Assembly (NCBI RefSeq): GCF_020171625.1 | Contig: NZ_JAIUZY010000009.1 | Location: forward strand, 62,001 to 126,000 | Direction of reading: 5' to 3' | Length of the DNA stretch: 64,000 nt | DNA from: Salipiger bermudensis | Lineage (GTDB): Bacteria; Pseudomonadota; Alphaproteobacteria; Rhodobacterales; Rhodobacteraceae | Shown: one piece after another, positions 42,427 through 50,164 of the stretch | How the letters are laid out: each line of letters begins with the position of its first letter | How positions within the stretch are numbered: position 1 is the first letter of the stretch | The notes under the pieces: generated by a model | The model's input: only the letters and a program-made list of their open reading frames with translations | What the model was told of the DNA's origin: nothing | Databases searched by the model: none | Translations under genes and position numbers: made by a program

Positions 42427-43896
42427 ATGCTGCCGCTCTCTGCCGACACCAAGGCCCGGTTGATGAAACAGGCCGCCAGCGACATGGCGCAAGGGCGTCT
42501 GGCCGAGGCTCGGAGCGCCTTGCAACAGCTCGCCCTCGCCGATCCCAAGCGGGCCGATATCCCCTACCAGCTGTCGCGCATCGCCTTCGAGCTGGGGGAC
42601 CGCGAAACCTGCCTGGCCGAGCTGCGCAAGGCGGTGGCGCTCGCCCCGGACAATCCACAGCTCACCCGCCAGGCCGCCGAGCGCTTCCGCCATCTCGGCG
42701 CCAGCGACGAGGCGCTCGCCGCCTACGACCGGCTGATCGCCGCCCCCGGCAACAGCCTTGGCGCACGAGCCGACAAGGCGCATTACCTTCAGCATCTCGG
42801 GCGCTTCGACGAGGCCGAGACGATCTTTCGCAAGCTGCTGAAGCAGCACCCGAACGAGGCGCAGCTCTACCGAATCTTCCTCGGTGGCAAGAAGCTCGCC
42901 AAGGGCGATCCGCTGCTGCCGGCGATGGAGAAGCTCTGGGCTCGTAAGGACCTGCCCGAGCCCGCCCGCATCCAGCTTGGCTATGCCCTCGGCAAGGCGC
43001 TGGACGAAACCGGCCAGCCCGAGAAGGGCTTTGCTTGCGTCGCCCGCGCCAATGCGCTGCAGCGCAAGGCCGCCCCCTTCGACAACGCCGCACAGGATCG
43101 CGAGTTCGCCACCGTGCGCGCCGCGCAGGACGCCCTCCCCCCGCAGTCCGCGACCGCCAGTGACCTCGCCCCGCGCCCCGTCTTCGTGACCGGGATGCCG
43201 CGCTCGGGCACAACGCTGGTCGAGCGCATCCTCGCAGCCCACAGCGAGGTGAGTGCGGGCAACGAACTGGGGCTGGCGCTGAAGCTGGCCTACGGGATCT
43301 TCGGGGCCGGCGAGCAGATGCGCCCGATCACCGAGACCGCAAAGCTCGACGCCTTCGCGCGGCGCTACACCACGCTGGCCCGGCGCGACGTGCCCGGCGA
43401 CAGCCCGGTGATCACCGACAAGTCGATTCTCTCCTACCTGATCGTCGGCCTGCTGCACCGCGCCCTGCCGCAGGCGCGCTTCGTCGTCGTGCAGCGCGAT
43501 CCGCGCGACATCGCGCTGTCGATCTACAAGAACTACTTCAACACCGGCAGCCACCGCTACGGCAACGACCTCGCTGACATCGCCCATGCCATCAAGCGCT
43601 TCCGCGGCTTTGTCGCGCATTGGAAACAGGCGCTGCCCGGCGTGGTGCACGAGATCCGCTACGAGGACCTGGTCGCCGACCCCGAACCGCAGTCGCGGGC
43701 ATTGATCGCGGCGGCGGGGCTTGACTGGCAGGAGGCCTGCCTCGATTTCCACAAGAACACGAGCGGCGCCGTGAAGACCCTCAGCGTCAGCCAGGCGCGC
43801 CAGCCGATCTATACCGGCTCGGCGCAGGCCTGGACGAAACACGAGCGCGAGTTGCAACCCTTCATCAAGGCGTGGGGAGACGAACCATGGGACTGA
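42427..43896 (+). CDS. TPR-sulfotransferase fusion protein
   Basis: A 489-aa protein. Residues about 1-215 form tetratricopeptide-type helical pairs (ADPKRADIPYQLSRIAFELG, LRKAVALAPDNPQL). From about 245 a sulfotransferase domain starts, with the PAPS 5'-phosphosulfate loop VTGMPRSGTTLVERIL and the 3'-phosphate loop VVVQRDPRDIALSIYKNY. The build resembles eukaryotic tyrosylprotein sulfotransferase-like proteins common in alphaproteobacteria. Its acceptor is unknown. It overlaps yggS by 10 bp. Confidence 0.88.
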   Translation: MLPLSADTKARLMKQAASDMAQGRLAEARSALQQLALADPKRADIPYQLSRIAFELGDRETCLAELRKAVALAPDNPQLTRQAAERFRHLGASDEALAAYDRLIAAPGNSLGARADKAHYLQHLGRFDEAETIFRKLLKQHPNEAQLYRIFLGGKKLAKGDPLLPAMEKLWARKDLPEPARIQLGYALGKALDETGQPEKGFACVARANALQRKAAPFDNAAQDREFATVRAAQDALPPQSATASDLAPRPVFVTGMPRSGTTLVERILAAHSEVSAGNELGLALKLAYGIFGAGEQMRPITETAKLDAFARRYTTLARRDVPGDSPVITDKSILSYLIVGLLHRALPQARFVVVQRDPRDIALSIYKNYFNTGSHRYGNDLADIAHAIKRFRGFVAHWKQALPGVVHEIRYEDLVADPEPQSRALIAAAGLDWQEACLDFHKNTSGAVKTLSVSQARQPIYTGSAQAWTKHERELQPFIKAWGDEPWD

Positions 43897-44540
43897 CCGA
43901 CATCCGCGAGCGCGTGGCCAAGGCCGAGAAACAGGCCGGGCGGCCCGAGAGATCGGTAGAGCTGATCGCGGTGAGCAAAGTGCAACCGATCGAGCGCGTC
44001 GAGGCGGTGCTCGAGCAGGGCCACCGGGTCTACGGCGAGAACAAGGTGCAGGAGGCGCAGGGCAAGTGGCCGGCGCTGAAGGAGCGGTTCGACGGCATCG
44101 ACGTGCACCTGATCGGGCCGCTGCAGACCAACAAGGCGCGGCAGGCGATGGAGCTGTTCACGGCGATCCACGCGGTCGACCGCCCGAAGCTCGCCAACAC
44201 GCTGGCGCGGCTGGCGCAGGAGATGGGTCATTGCCCGGATCTCTTCGTGCAGGTCAACACCGGCGAGGAGCCGCAGAAGGCGGGGATCCTTCCAGCCGAT
44301 GCGGATGCCTTCATCAAGGAGGTGCGCGGGCTCGACCTGCCGCTCAAGGGGCTGATGTGCATCCCCCCCGTCGAGGAGACCCCATCGCTGCATTTCTCCC
44401 TGCTGGCCAAGATCGCCGAGCGCAACGGGCTCGAGGGGCTGTCGATGGGAATGTCCTCGGATTTCGAGCAGGCGATCTCGCTCGGGGCGACTCACGTGCG
44501 GGTCGGCTCGGCGATCTTCGGGGAACGCGACTACGGGTGA
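43887..44540 (+). CDS. yggS: YggS family pyridoxal phosphate homeostasis protein
   Basis: A 217-aa single TIM-barrel protein with the PLP Lys in VELIAVSKVQ (K31), IGPLQTNKARQAMELF and the C-terminal LSMGMSSDFEQAISLG and HVRVGSAIFG. It carries PLP and affects amino-acid balance without a known catalytic reaction. The start at 43887 has GGGGAG upstream inside the preceding gene. Confidence 0.95.
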   Translation: MGLTDIRERVAKAEKQAGRPERSVELIAVSKVQPIERVEAVLEQGHRVYGENKVQEAQGKWPALKERFDGIDVHLIGPLQTNKARQAMELFTAIHAVDRPKLANTLARLAQEMGHCPDLFVQVNTGEEPQKAGILPADADAFIKEVRGLDLPLKGLMCIPPVEETPSLHFSLLAKIAERNGLEGLSMGMSSDFEQAISLGATHVRVGSAIFGERDYG

Positions 44541-44851
44541 AGGGTAGCGGGGGCGTTCGCCGCCTGGGGATGCCGCCGCGCATCGCCGGACCGCGGGGCG
44601 GCGATCCAAGGCTCTGAACCTCTCGATTTATCCCGGCCAAGTCCGAAAGAGCTCGACACTTCGCCTTGGCGTCACCAAATCGCCGGCCCGGGGGGCGGTC
44701 CGGCGATGCGCGGTGGCCTGCGGCCTTGATTCCGCGCCGCACTGTATGACCACCCGCGAGCGCCCAACCTCTCCACCATCCCCGCCCCGATCCCCCTTCC
44801 CCGCGTCACCCCGTCTTGCGCCCGCCGGCGGACGGGGCTAGGCCTTCGACC
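44541..44851. other. intergenic region with a 19-bp inverted repeat
   Basis: The 311-bp gap before ribF contains CCGCGCATCGCCGGACCGC (44576-44594) and its exact reverse complement at 44695-44713, about 100 bp apart. No gene is seen. It may be a paired intergenic repeat or an RNA fold-back. Confidence 0.6.
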
Positions 44852-45784
44852 ATGCGGATCATCCGGGATTACCAGTATGTCGAGCCCCAGGACCGGGGCG
44901 CCAGCGTGGCCATCGGGAACTTCGATGGCGTGCATCGCGGCCACCAGGCAGTGATCGGCCTCGCGCGCGCGGCGGGCGGCGATGCGCCGCTCGGTGTGCT
45001 CACCTTCGAGCCGCACCCGCGCGAGTATTTCGCGCCCGAGTCGGCCCCCTTCCGGCTGATGTCGGCCAAGGCGCGTGCCTCGCGGCTTGAGAAGCTCGGC
45101 ATCGATCGGCTTTACGAGATCAACTTCAACGCCGCCCTCGCCGCGCTCACCCCCGAGGAGTTTGCCCGCAAGGTGATCAAGGACGGGCTGGGCCTCAAGC
45201 ACGTGGTCGTGGGCGCCGATTTCTGTTTCGGCAACAAGCGCGCCGGCACCGTCGATGACCTCAGGCGCTTCGGCAAGGAGATGGGCTTCGGCGTCACCGT
45301 GGCCCCGATCCTCGAACACGAAGGCGGGCAGGTCAGCTCCACCGCCATCCGGGAGGCGCTCAGCGAGGGCCGCCCGCGCGACGCCGCCGCCCAGCTCGGG
45401 CACTGGCACCGCATCGAGGGCACGGTGATCGGCGGCGAGCAGCGCGGTCGCGAGCTGGGCTATCCCACCACCAACATGTCGATCGACGGGCTGCACCCGC
45501 CGAAGCTCGGCGTCTATGCGGTTCTGGTCGAGGTGCTCACCGGCGAGCACAAGGGCCAGTACCACGGCGCCGCCTCGATCGGCGTGCGCCCGATGTTCGG
45601 CGAGAACCGCCCGAATCTCGAGACCTTCATCTTCGACTTCAAGGGCGACCTCTACGGCGCCACGCTCTCCATTGGCCTAGTCGAGTACCTGCGCCCGGAG
45701 CAGAAGTTCGACAGCCTCGAAGCGCTGATCGAGCAGATGGATGCCGATTGCATCCGCGCCCGCGACATTCTGGAGACCCTATGA
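44852..45784 (+). CDS. ribF: bifunctional riboflavin kinase/FAD synthetase
   Basis: A 310-aa enzyme. The N-terminal FAD synthetase domain has IGNFDGVHRGHQ and VGADFCFGNKRAG, and the C-terminal riboflavin kinase domain has GYPTTNMSIDGLHPP and NRPNLETFIFDF. It makes FMN and FAD from riboflavin and ATP. Its stop overlaps the next start by ATGA. Confidence 0.96.
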   Translation: MRIIRDYQYVEPQDRGASVAIGNFDGVHRGHQAVIGLARAAGGDAPLGVLTFEPHPREYFAPESAPFRLMSAKARASRLEKLGIDRLYEINFNAALAALTPEEFARKVIKDGLGLKHVVVGADFCFGNKRAGTVDDLRRFGKEMGFGVTVAPILEHEGGQVSSTAIREALSEGRPRDAAAQLGHWHRIEGTVIGGEQRGRELGYPTTNMSIDGLHPPKLGVYAVLVEVLTGEHKGQYHGAASIGVRPMFGENRPNLETFIFDFKGDLYGATLSIGLVEYLRPEQKFDSLEALIEQMDADCIRARDILETL

Positions 45785-46251
45785 GCGATCCCATCGACCG
45801 CAGCGGCCTTGCGCCGCGCTTCTGGGAGACCAAGGCGCTGAAGGACCTCTCCCCTCGCGAATGGGAGGCGCTGTGCGACGGCTGCGGCAAATGCTGCCTG
45901 AACAAGCTCGAGGACGAGGAGACCGGCGAGGTCGCGCTCACCGATGTCGCCTGCCGCCTGTTCGACGACGGCACCTGCCGCTGCGCCCAATACCCGATCC
46001 GGCACCAATTCGTGCCGGAATGCATCGTTCTCAAACCCTCGAATATCGACGAACACGCCTACTGGATGCCCCAGACCTGCGCCTATCGCCTGCTCTGGGC
46101 CGGCGAGCCCCTGTTCGACTGGCACCCGCTGATCTCGGGCGACCCCGAGACCGTGCATCAGGCCGGCGTGTCGATGCGTGACAGCACCGTGCCCGAATTC
46201 GAGATCGACGAGGACGACTGGGAAGACCACATCATCGAGGAGCCCGTCTGA
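45781..46251 (+). CDS. UPF0260/YcgN-type Cys-cluster protein
   Basis: A 156-aa protein with the cluster CDGCGKCC, then CRLFDDGTCRCAQYP, PEC and TCAYRL. It has the Cys pattern of the YkgJ/YcgN family, which is thought to bind zinc or an iron-sulfur cluster. It begins WETKALKDLSPREWEALCDG as in family members and is translationally linked to ribF and the aldolase. The function is unknown. Confidence 0.88.
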   Translation: MSDPIDRSGLAPRFWETKALKDLSPREWEALCDGCGKCCLNKLEDEETGEVALTDVACRLFDDGTCRCAQYPIRHQFVPECIVLKPSNIDEHAYWMPQTCAYRLLWAGEPLFDWHPLISGDPETVHQAGVSMRDSTVPEFEIDEDDWEDHIIEEPV

Positions 46252-47294
46252 TGTTCTTTGCCTCCGACAATTCCGGCCCGGTCCCGCCGCAGGTGCTCGA
46301 GGCGCTCGCCCGCGCCAACGAGGGCCACGTCGCCGGCTACGGCGCCGACGAGCTGACCCTGTCCGTGGCGCAGCGGCTGCGCGACCTCTTCGAGGCGCCC
46401 GAGGCCGCGGTCTACCTCGTCCCCACAGGCACCGCCGCCAACGTGCTGTCGCTGGCCTGCCTCTGCCCGCCCTTCGCCACGGTGTTCTGCTCGCCGACCG
46501 CGCATATCCACGAAGACGAGTGCAACGCGCCCGAGTTCTTCACCGGCGGTGCCAAGCTCACGCTGGTGGGCGACAGCGACCGAATGACGCCGGAGACCCT
46601 GCGCGCTGCCATCGAGGGCGAGGAGACGCGCGGCGTGCACGGCCCCAAGCGCGGGCCGGTCTCGATCACCCAGATCACCGAACGTGGCAACGTCTATTCC
46701 ATGGACGAACTGCACGCCCTGACCTCGGTAGCGAAGGAGTACGGCCTGCCGGTGCATCTCGACGGCGCGCGCTTCGCCAATGCCGCCGTGAAGCTCGGCG
46801 TCACCCCCGCCGAGATGAGCTGGAAAGCCGGCGTCGACATCTGTGTCTTCGGTGGCACCAAGAACGGCTTGATGGGCGTCGAGGCGGTTCTCATCTTCGA
46901 CTCGGAGAAAGCGGAAGAGTTCGAATACCGCCGCAAGCGCGGGTCGCTGCTGTTCTCCAAGCACCGCTATCTCGCGGCGCAGATGGACGCCTACCTCTCC
47001 GACGACCTCTGGCACGACCTTGCCGGCCGCGCCAACGCGCGCTGCGACCAGCTGGTGCAGGGGCTGCAGGGCGCCGGGCTGCGCGTTCTCAACGAGACGC
47101 ACGGCAACATGGTGTTCTTCGAGATGTCGCGCGGGGCGCACAAGGCGGTGATGGCGCAGGGCGCCGATTATCACCTCTTCGACACGCCCGAAGGCCCCGA
47201 TGACGAAACCGCCGTGGCGCGCCTCGTCTGCGACTGGTCGCTGAGCCCCGAGCAGGTGGCGCAGTTCCTCGACCTAGTGCGCGCGACGGCCTGA
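46251..47294 (+). CDS. threonine aldolase-family PLP enzyme
   Basis: A 347-aa fold type I enzyme. D171 in HLDGARFANA would contact the pyridine nitrogen, and K204 in VFGGTKNGL would form the Schiff base. The N-terminus FFASDNSGPVPPQVLEAL is that of low-specificity L-threonine aldolases, which split threonine to glycine and acetaldehyde. It overlaps the upstream gene in TGATG. Confidence 0.92.
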   Translation: MFFASDNSGPVPPQVLEALARANEGHVAGYGADELTLSVAQRLRDLFEAPEAAVYLVPTGTAANVLSLACLCPPFATVFCSPTAHIHEDECNAPEFFTGGAKLTLVGDSDRMTPETLRAAIEGEETRGVHGPKRGPVSITQITERGNVYSMDELHALTSVAKEYGLPVHLDGARFANAAVKLGVTPAEMSWKAGVDICVFGGTKNGLMGVEAVLIFDSEKAEEFEYRRKRGSLLFSKHRYLAAQMDAYLSDDLWHDLAGRANARCDQLVQGLQGAGLRVLNETHGNMVFFEMSRGAHKAVMAQGADYHLFDTPEGPDDETAVARLVCDWSLSPEQVAQFLDLVRATA

Positions 47295-47318
47295 GCCGAG
47301 ACAAGCCCCGACATGCAA

Positions 47319-47340
47319 AGAGGCGGCACGGGCCGCCTCT
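47319..47340. terminator. stem-loop between convergent aldolase and hspQ genes
   Basis: A perfect 9-bp stem AGAGGCGGC/GCCGCCTCT with loop ACGG. No clear T-run on either side, so termination strength is uncertain. Confidence 0.5.
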
Positions 47341-47383
47341 CACAAACATCGATCACCGGCACGGGGACCACGCCCCGCCCGGC

Positions 47384-47710
47384 TCAGTTCATCTGGAAAT
47401 GCAGCGCGTAGCTGCCATCCTTGAACGCCCCGAACAGATCGGGGATGTCGGGATGGTCCACCGGCTCGCCGGAGTAATCCGCGACCAGATTCTGTTCCGA
47501 GACATAGGCCACGTAGAAGCTCTGATCGTTCTCGGCCAGCAGGTGGTAGAACGGCTGATCCTTCACCGGACGGGCGTCCTCGGGAATCGCTTCGTACCAC
47601 TCCTCGGTGTTGCTGAACTCGGGATCGACATCGAACACCACGCCGCGAAACGGGTGCTTGCGATGCCGGACGACCTGGCCCAGATGATATTTGGCGCGCT
47701 GTGTGTGCAT
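47384..47710 (-). CDS. hspQ: heat shock protein HspQ
   Basis: A 108-aa protein starting MHTQRAKYHLGQVVRHRKHP, followed by FRGVVFDVDPEFSNTEEWYE and PFYHLLAENDQSFYVAYVSE. The features are those of HspQ/YccV, a haemimethylated DNA-binding-fold protein that modulates Lon substrate choice in enterobacteria. AGAGG lies before the start at 47710. Longer reading to 47770 is possible but not conserved. Confidence 0.92.
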   Translation of the reverse strand: MHTQRAKYHLGQVVRHRKHPFRGVVFDVDPEFSNTEEWYEAIPEDARPVKDQPFYHLLAENDQSFYVAYVSEQNLVADYSGEPVDHPDIPDLFGAFKDGSYALHFQMN

Positions 47711-47782
47711 AAAGACCTCTTGGTCCGAGTTTTGACATTTTCGTGGCAAGTTGTCCAACTTCACCGGCATTTATCGCGGAAA

Positions 47783-47809
47783 CACTGTGTGAACACCGGT
47801 CACACAGTG
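47783..47809. promoter_or_regulatory. 10-bp perfect dyad between hspQ and the lipoprotein gene
   Basis: CACTGTGTGA (47783-47792) and TCACACAGTG (47800-47809) are separated by 7 bp in the 262-bp divergent region. It looks like a dimeric regulator site. The halves resemble TGTGA/TCACA of CRP-FNR proteins, but the spacer is one base longer than theirs. Confidence 0.5.
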
Positions 47810-47972
47810 GTCACGTTCCGCGATCGAGGGGGCCTCCCTCTCCCGGGCGCGACGGATCGGCGTGACGGCGCCGCACCGCGCGTCGAGCGGAATTGTGATT
47901 CCCACCCGGCTGTTGATCGGCTAAACTGGAGGGAGGCAAGAACCATAAAACCAAACAAAAAGCGAGAGGCAG

Positions 47973-48563
47973 ATGAGCAGATGGCTTCGCGCGTTGGTGA
48001 TCGTATTGTTGGCCGCCTCCTGCGGGGGCGGTGGCAGCGGGCGGTCGCCCAATAACCTCGAGGATGCCTGCGCGATCCTCAAGGAGCGCCCACATTACAC
48101 CCGCGCATTCCGCGCCGCAGAGCGCAAATGGGGCGTGCCCGTGCACGTCCAGATGGCCACGATCTACCAGGAAAGCAAGTTCAAGTCCGACGCCCGGACC
48201 CCGTTCCGCTATTCCCTGGGGGTGATCCCCTACGGCCGGCAGAGCTCGGCCTTTGGCTACAGCCAGGCGCTGGACGGCACCTGGGACGAGTATCTCGAAG
48301 CCACCGGCACGCGTCGCGCCCGTCGCGACGACATCCGCGATGCCACCGACTTCATGGGCTGGTACATGGCCGAGACCGCACGCAGCCTCGGCATCAGCAT
48401 GCGCGACGCCCGCAACCAGTACCTCGCCTACCACGAGGGGCGCGGCGGCTTCAAACGCGGCACCTACAACAACAAGGCGTGGCTCCTGCGGGTCGCCGAC
48501 GATGTCGGCAACCGCGCCGTTGTCTACGAGGTCCAGCTCGCGAACTGCCGCGCGGCGCGCTGA
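47973..48563 (+). CDS. lytic transglycosylase-like lipoprotein
   Basis: A 196-aa lipoprotein with lipobox LLAASC (Cys17) and a glycine-rich linker. The SLT-like fold begins about residue 40. The likely catalytic Glu is in MATIYQESKFKSDARTP, followed by AFGYSQALDGTWDEYL and YLAYHEGRGGFKRGTY. It probably cleaves peptidoglycan at the outer membrane. Confidence 0.85.
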   Translation: MSRWLRALVIVLLAASCGGGGSGRSPNNLEDACAILKERPHYTRAFRAAERKWGVPVHVQMATIYQESKFKSDARTPFRYSLGVIPYGRQSSAFGYSQALDGTWDEYLEATGTRRARRDDIRDATDFMGWYMAETARSLGISMRDARNQYLAYHEGRGGFKRGTYNNKAWLLRVADDVGNRAVVYEVQLANCRAAR

Positions 48564-48587
48564 GCGCCACGCGGCCTCCGGGCGCGC

Positions 48588-49169
48588 TTAGCGGACCCGG
48601 TTCACGTCAAACACGCTGTTGGGCAGGCTGGTCTTTTCGAGCCCGCCCAACACCACCGTGGTGGTGCTGCCATTGCCGTCGCGGATCACCCACTGGCGCA
48701 GCTCCACCGGGTTGCCGGTGAACTTCATCTGGATCGAGCCGTATTCCGGCCGTTTCGGATCCTGCGCGGTGACGATGGTGGCGGTGCCATCATACTGATG
48801 CCCGGTCACCATTCCCGCCTGCCCGAGGTTGACGTTGCGGTCGAGGATGATCGACAGCGGCGTCTGGTTGAGCGGATAGGTTTCGGGCTGACCGCCAACC
48901 TTCTTGTCAAAGACATAGACCGCGCCGGACCACGCCAGCACCAGCGCCTGCTCCGGCGGGTTGTACTCGAATCGCACCTTGCCCGGGCGCTTGATGAGGA
49001 TCTTGCCGGTCGAGATCGACCCGTCGCTGTTGATCTGGGTGAACGGGCTCTCGGCCGACTGGATCGAATTGAGGTAATTCGACAGCGTGTTCAGCGAGAG
49101 CTTCTGTGCCGCCGCCGGAAGGGCGGTCAGCATCAGCGCGGTCAGCGCGGCGGTGAAAATTCGGAGCAT
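48588..49169 (-). CDS. lolA: outer-membrane lipoprotein carrier protein
   Basis: A 193-aa periplasmic protein. The start at 49169 (MLRIFTAALT) has GAAGGA upstream, and the signal peptide ends LPAAA before QKLSLNTLSN. The LolA half-barrel is recognisable by FTQINSDGSISTGKILIKRP and GKVRFEYNPPEQAL. It carries lipoproteins from LolCDE to the outer membrane. ftsK lies further upstream on the same strand, a common arrangement. Confidence 0.92.
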   Translation of the reverse strand: MLRIFTAALTALMLTALPAAAQKLSLNTLSNYLNSIQSAESPFTQINSDGSISTGKILIKRPGKVRFEYNPPEQALVLAWSGAVYVFDKKVGGQPETYPLNQTPLSIILDRNVNLGQAGMVTGHQYDGTATIVTAQDPKRPEYGSIQMKFTGNPVELRQWVIRDGNGSTTTVVLGGLEKTSLPNSVFDVNRVR

Positions 49170-49245
49170 ATGTGTGTCCTTCGTCCTGCTCGGGTCTTTC
49201 GATGACATGGCATGTCGGGCGCGGTTAAGCGATAGCAGCGGGTCT

Positions 49246-49833
49246 TCAACCTGATATCAGCAGCCAGAGACTGCCGATCAAGGCCGCTCCGGCGCCGGTC
49301 AGCGCCACGGCCATGAGAATCCCGTCATTCAGCGTGATCGCGAGTCCAAGAAGTGCAATGGCCAGCATCGGCACCAGCGCCGCGAACGGCACCAGCTCGA
49401 GCGGCGGCACGCTGAGGCACAGGATCGCCACCAGCACCACAGCCGCCTTCTGGGCTGGTGGGCGCGTCAGTGCCTTCAGGCGCGGGCCGAAGATCCGGTC
49501 CAGCCGATCCGCCCAAGGCCGCAGCCGGGTGATGGCCTTGCGCAGACGGTCCTCGTCGACCGCGCGGTCTCGGACCATCTTCGGCAGCCAGATATGGCGG
49601 TCGCCGACGAGGCTCTGAACCGCGATCAGGAACAGCGCCACCGCGAAGAGGCTCGGCACCACCGGGATCGCCCCCAGCGGCGAGATCACCAGAAGCGCCG
49701 GCACGAAAAGGAGCGGGCCGACACCGCGGTCCCCGATATCCGACACCACGTCGTCGACCGACACCTCGCGCTCGCGCTCGGCGCGGCGGCTCAAGGTGTC
49801 GAGCAACGCATTGACGGACTGGTCTGACGGCAT
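49246..49833 (-). CDS. ExoD family membrane protein
   Basis: A 195-aa inner-membrane protein beginning with a short cytoplasmic helix (VNALLDTLSRRAEREREVS). The family motif GDRGVGPLLFVPALLVISPL leads into several membrane segments. ExoD proteins are linked to exopolysaccharide production and alkali tolerance in rhizobia; the molecular role is unknown. Confidence 0.88.
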   Translation of the reverse strand: MPSDQSVNALLDTLSRRAEREREVSVDDVVSDIGDRGVGPLLFVPALLVISPLGAIPVVPSLFAVALFLIAVQSLVGDRHIWLPKMVRDRAVDEDRLRKAITRLRPWADRLDRIFGPRLKALTRPPAQKAAVVLVAILCLSVPPLELVPFAALVPMLAIALLGLAITLNDGILMAVALTGAGAALIGSLWLLISG

Positions 49834-50164
49834 GGTGGCGCTCTCCCTTCGGCCCCTACCAACGCCTCACCCCCCGCTGCGTTCCCACAAGACCACGCGC
49901 AGACAAAAAGGGCGCAGCCCCCGACACGCCCGCCCCATCTTCTTTGGTTCAAAAATACCTCGGGGGTGAATTGGCCGAAGGCCAAGAGGGGGCAGCGCCC
50001 CCTGCCCTTTGCCGAACCTACGCGCCCTCTCGACGAAAGGTTCGATGTCGCGCGGTTGCCCCCATCGCAAGCGGCTCTGCAACTATCGGCACAAGTTCCC
50101 CCTGCGCGCCGCGCCGGCGACAAAAAAGCCCCTCCCCCGGCAGGGGAGGGGCCCCGAGAGGCGA
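49834..50164. other. intergenic region with dispersed GC-rich repeat and ftsK terminator
   Basis: The 331-bp gap contains a GGGGGC/GCCCCC-type palindrome (near 49990-50010) and a stretch at 49936-49968 that recurs inverted at 55100-55133. No gene is seen; the ftsK terminator lies at its right end. Confidence 0.55.
50122..50152 (-). terminator. ftsK terminator
   Basis: A 10-bp stem GCCCCTCCCC/GGGGAGGGGC with a run of six T on the minus strand, 13 bp after the ftsK stop. Confidence 0.85.
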
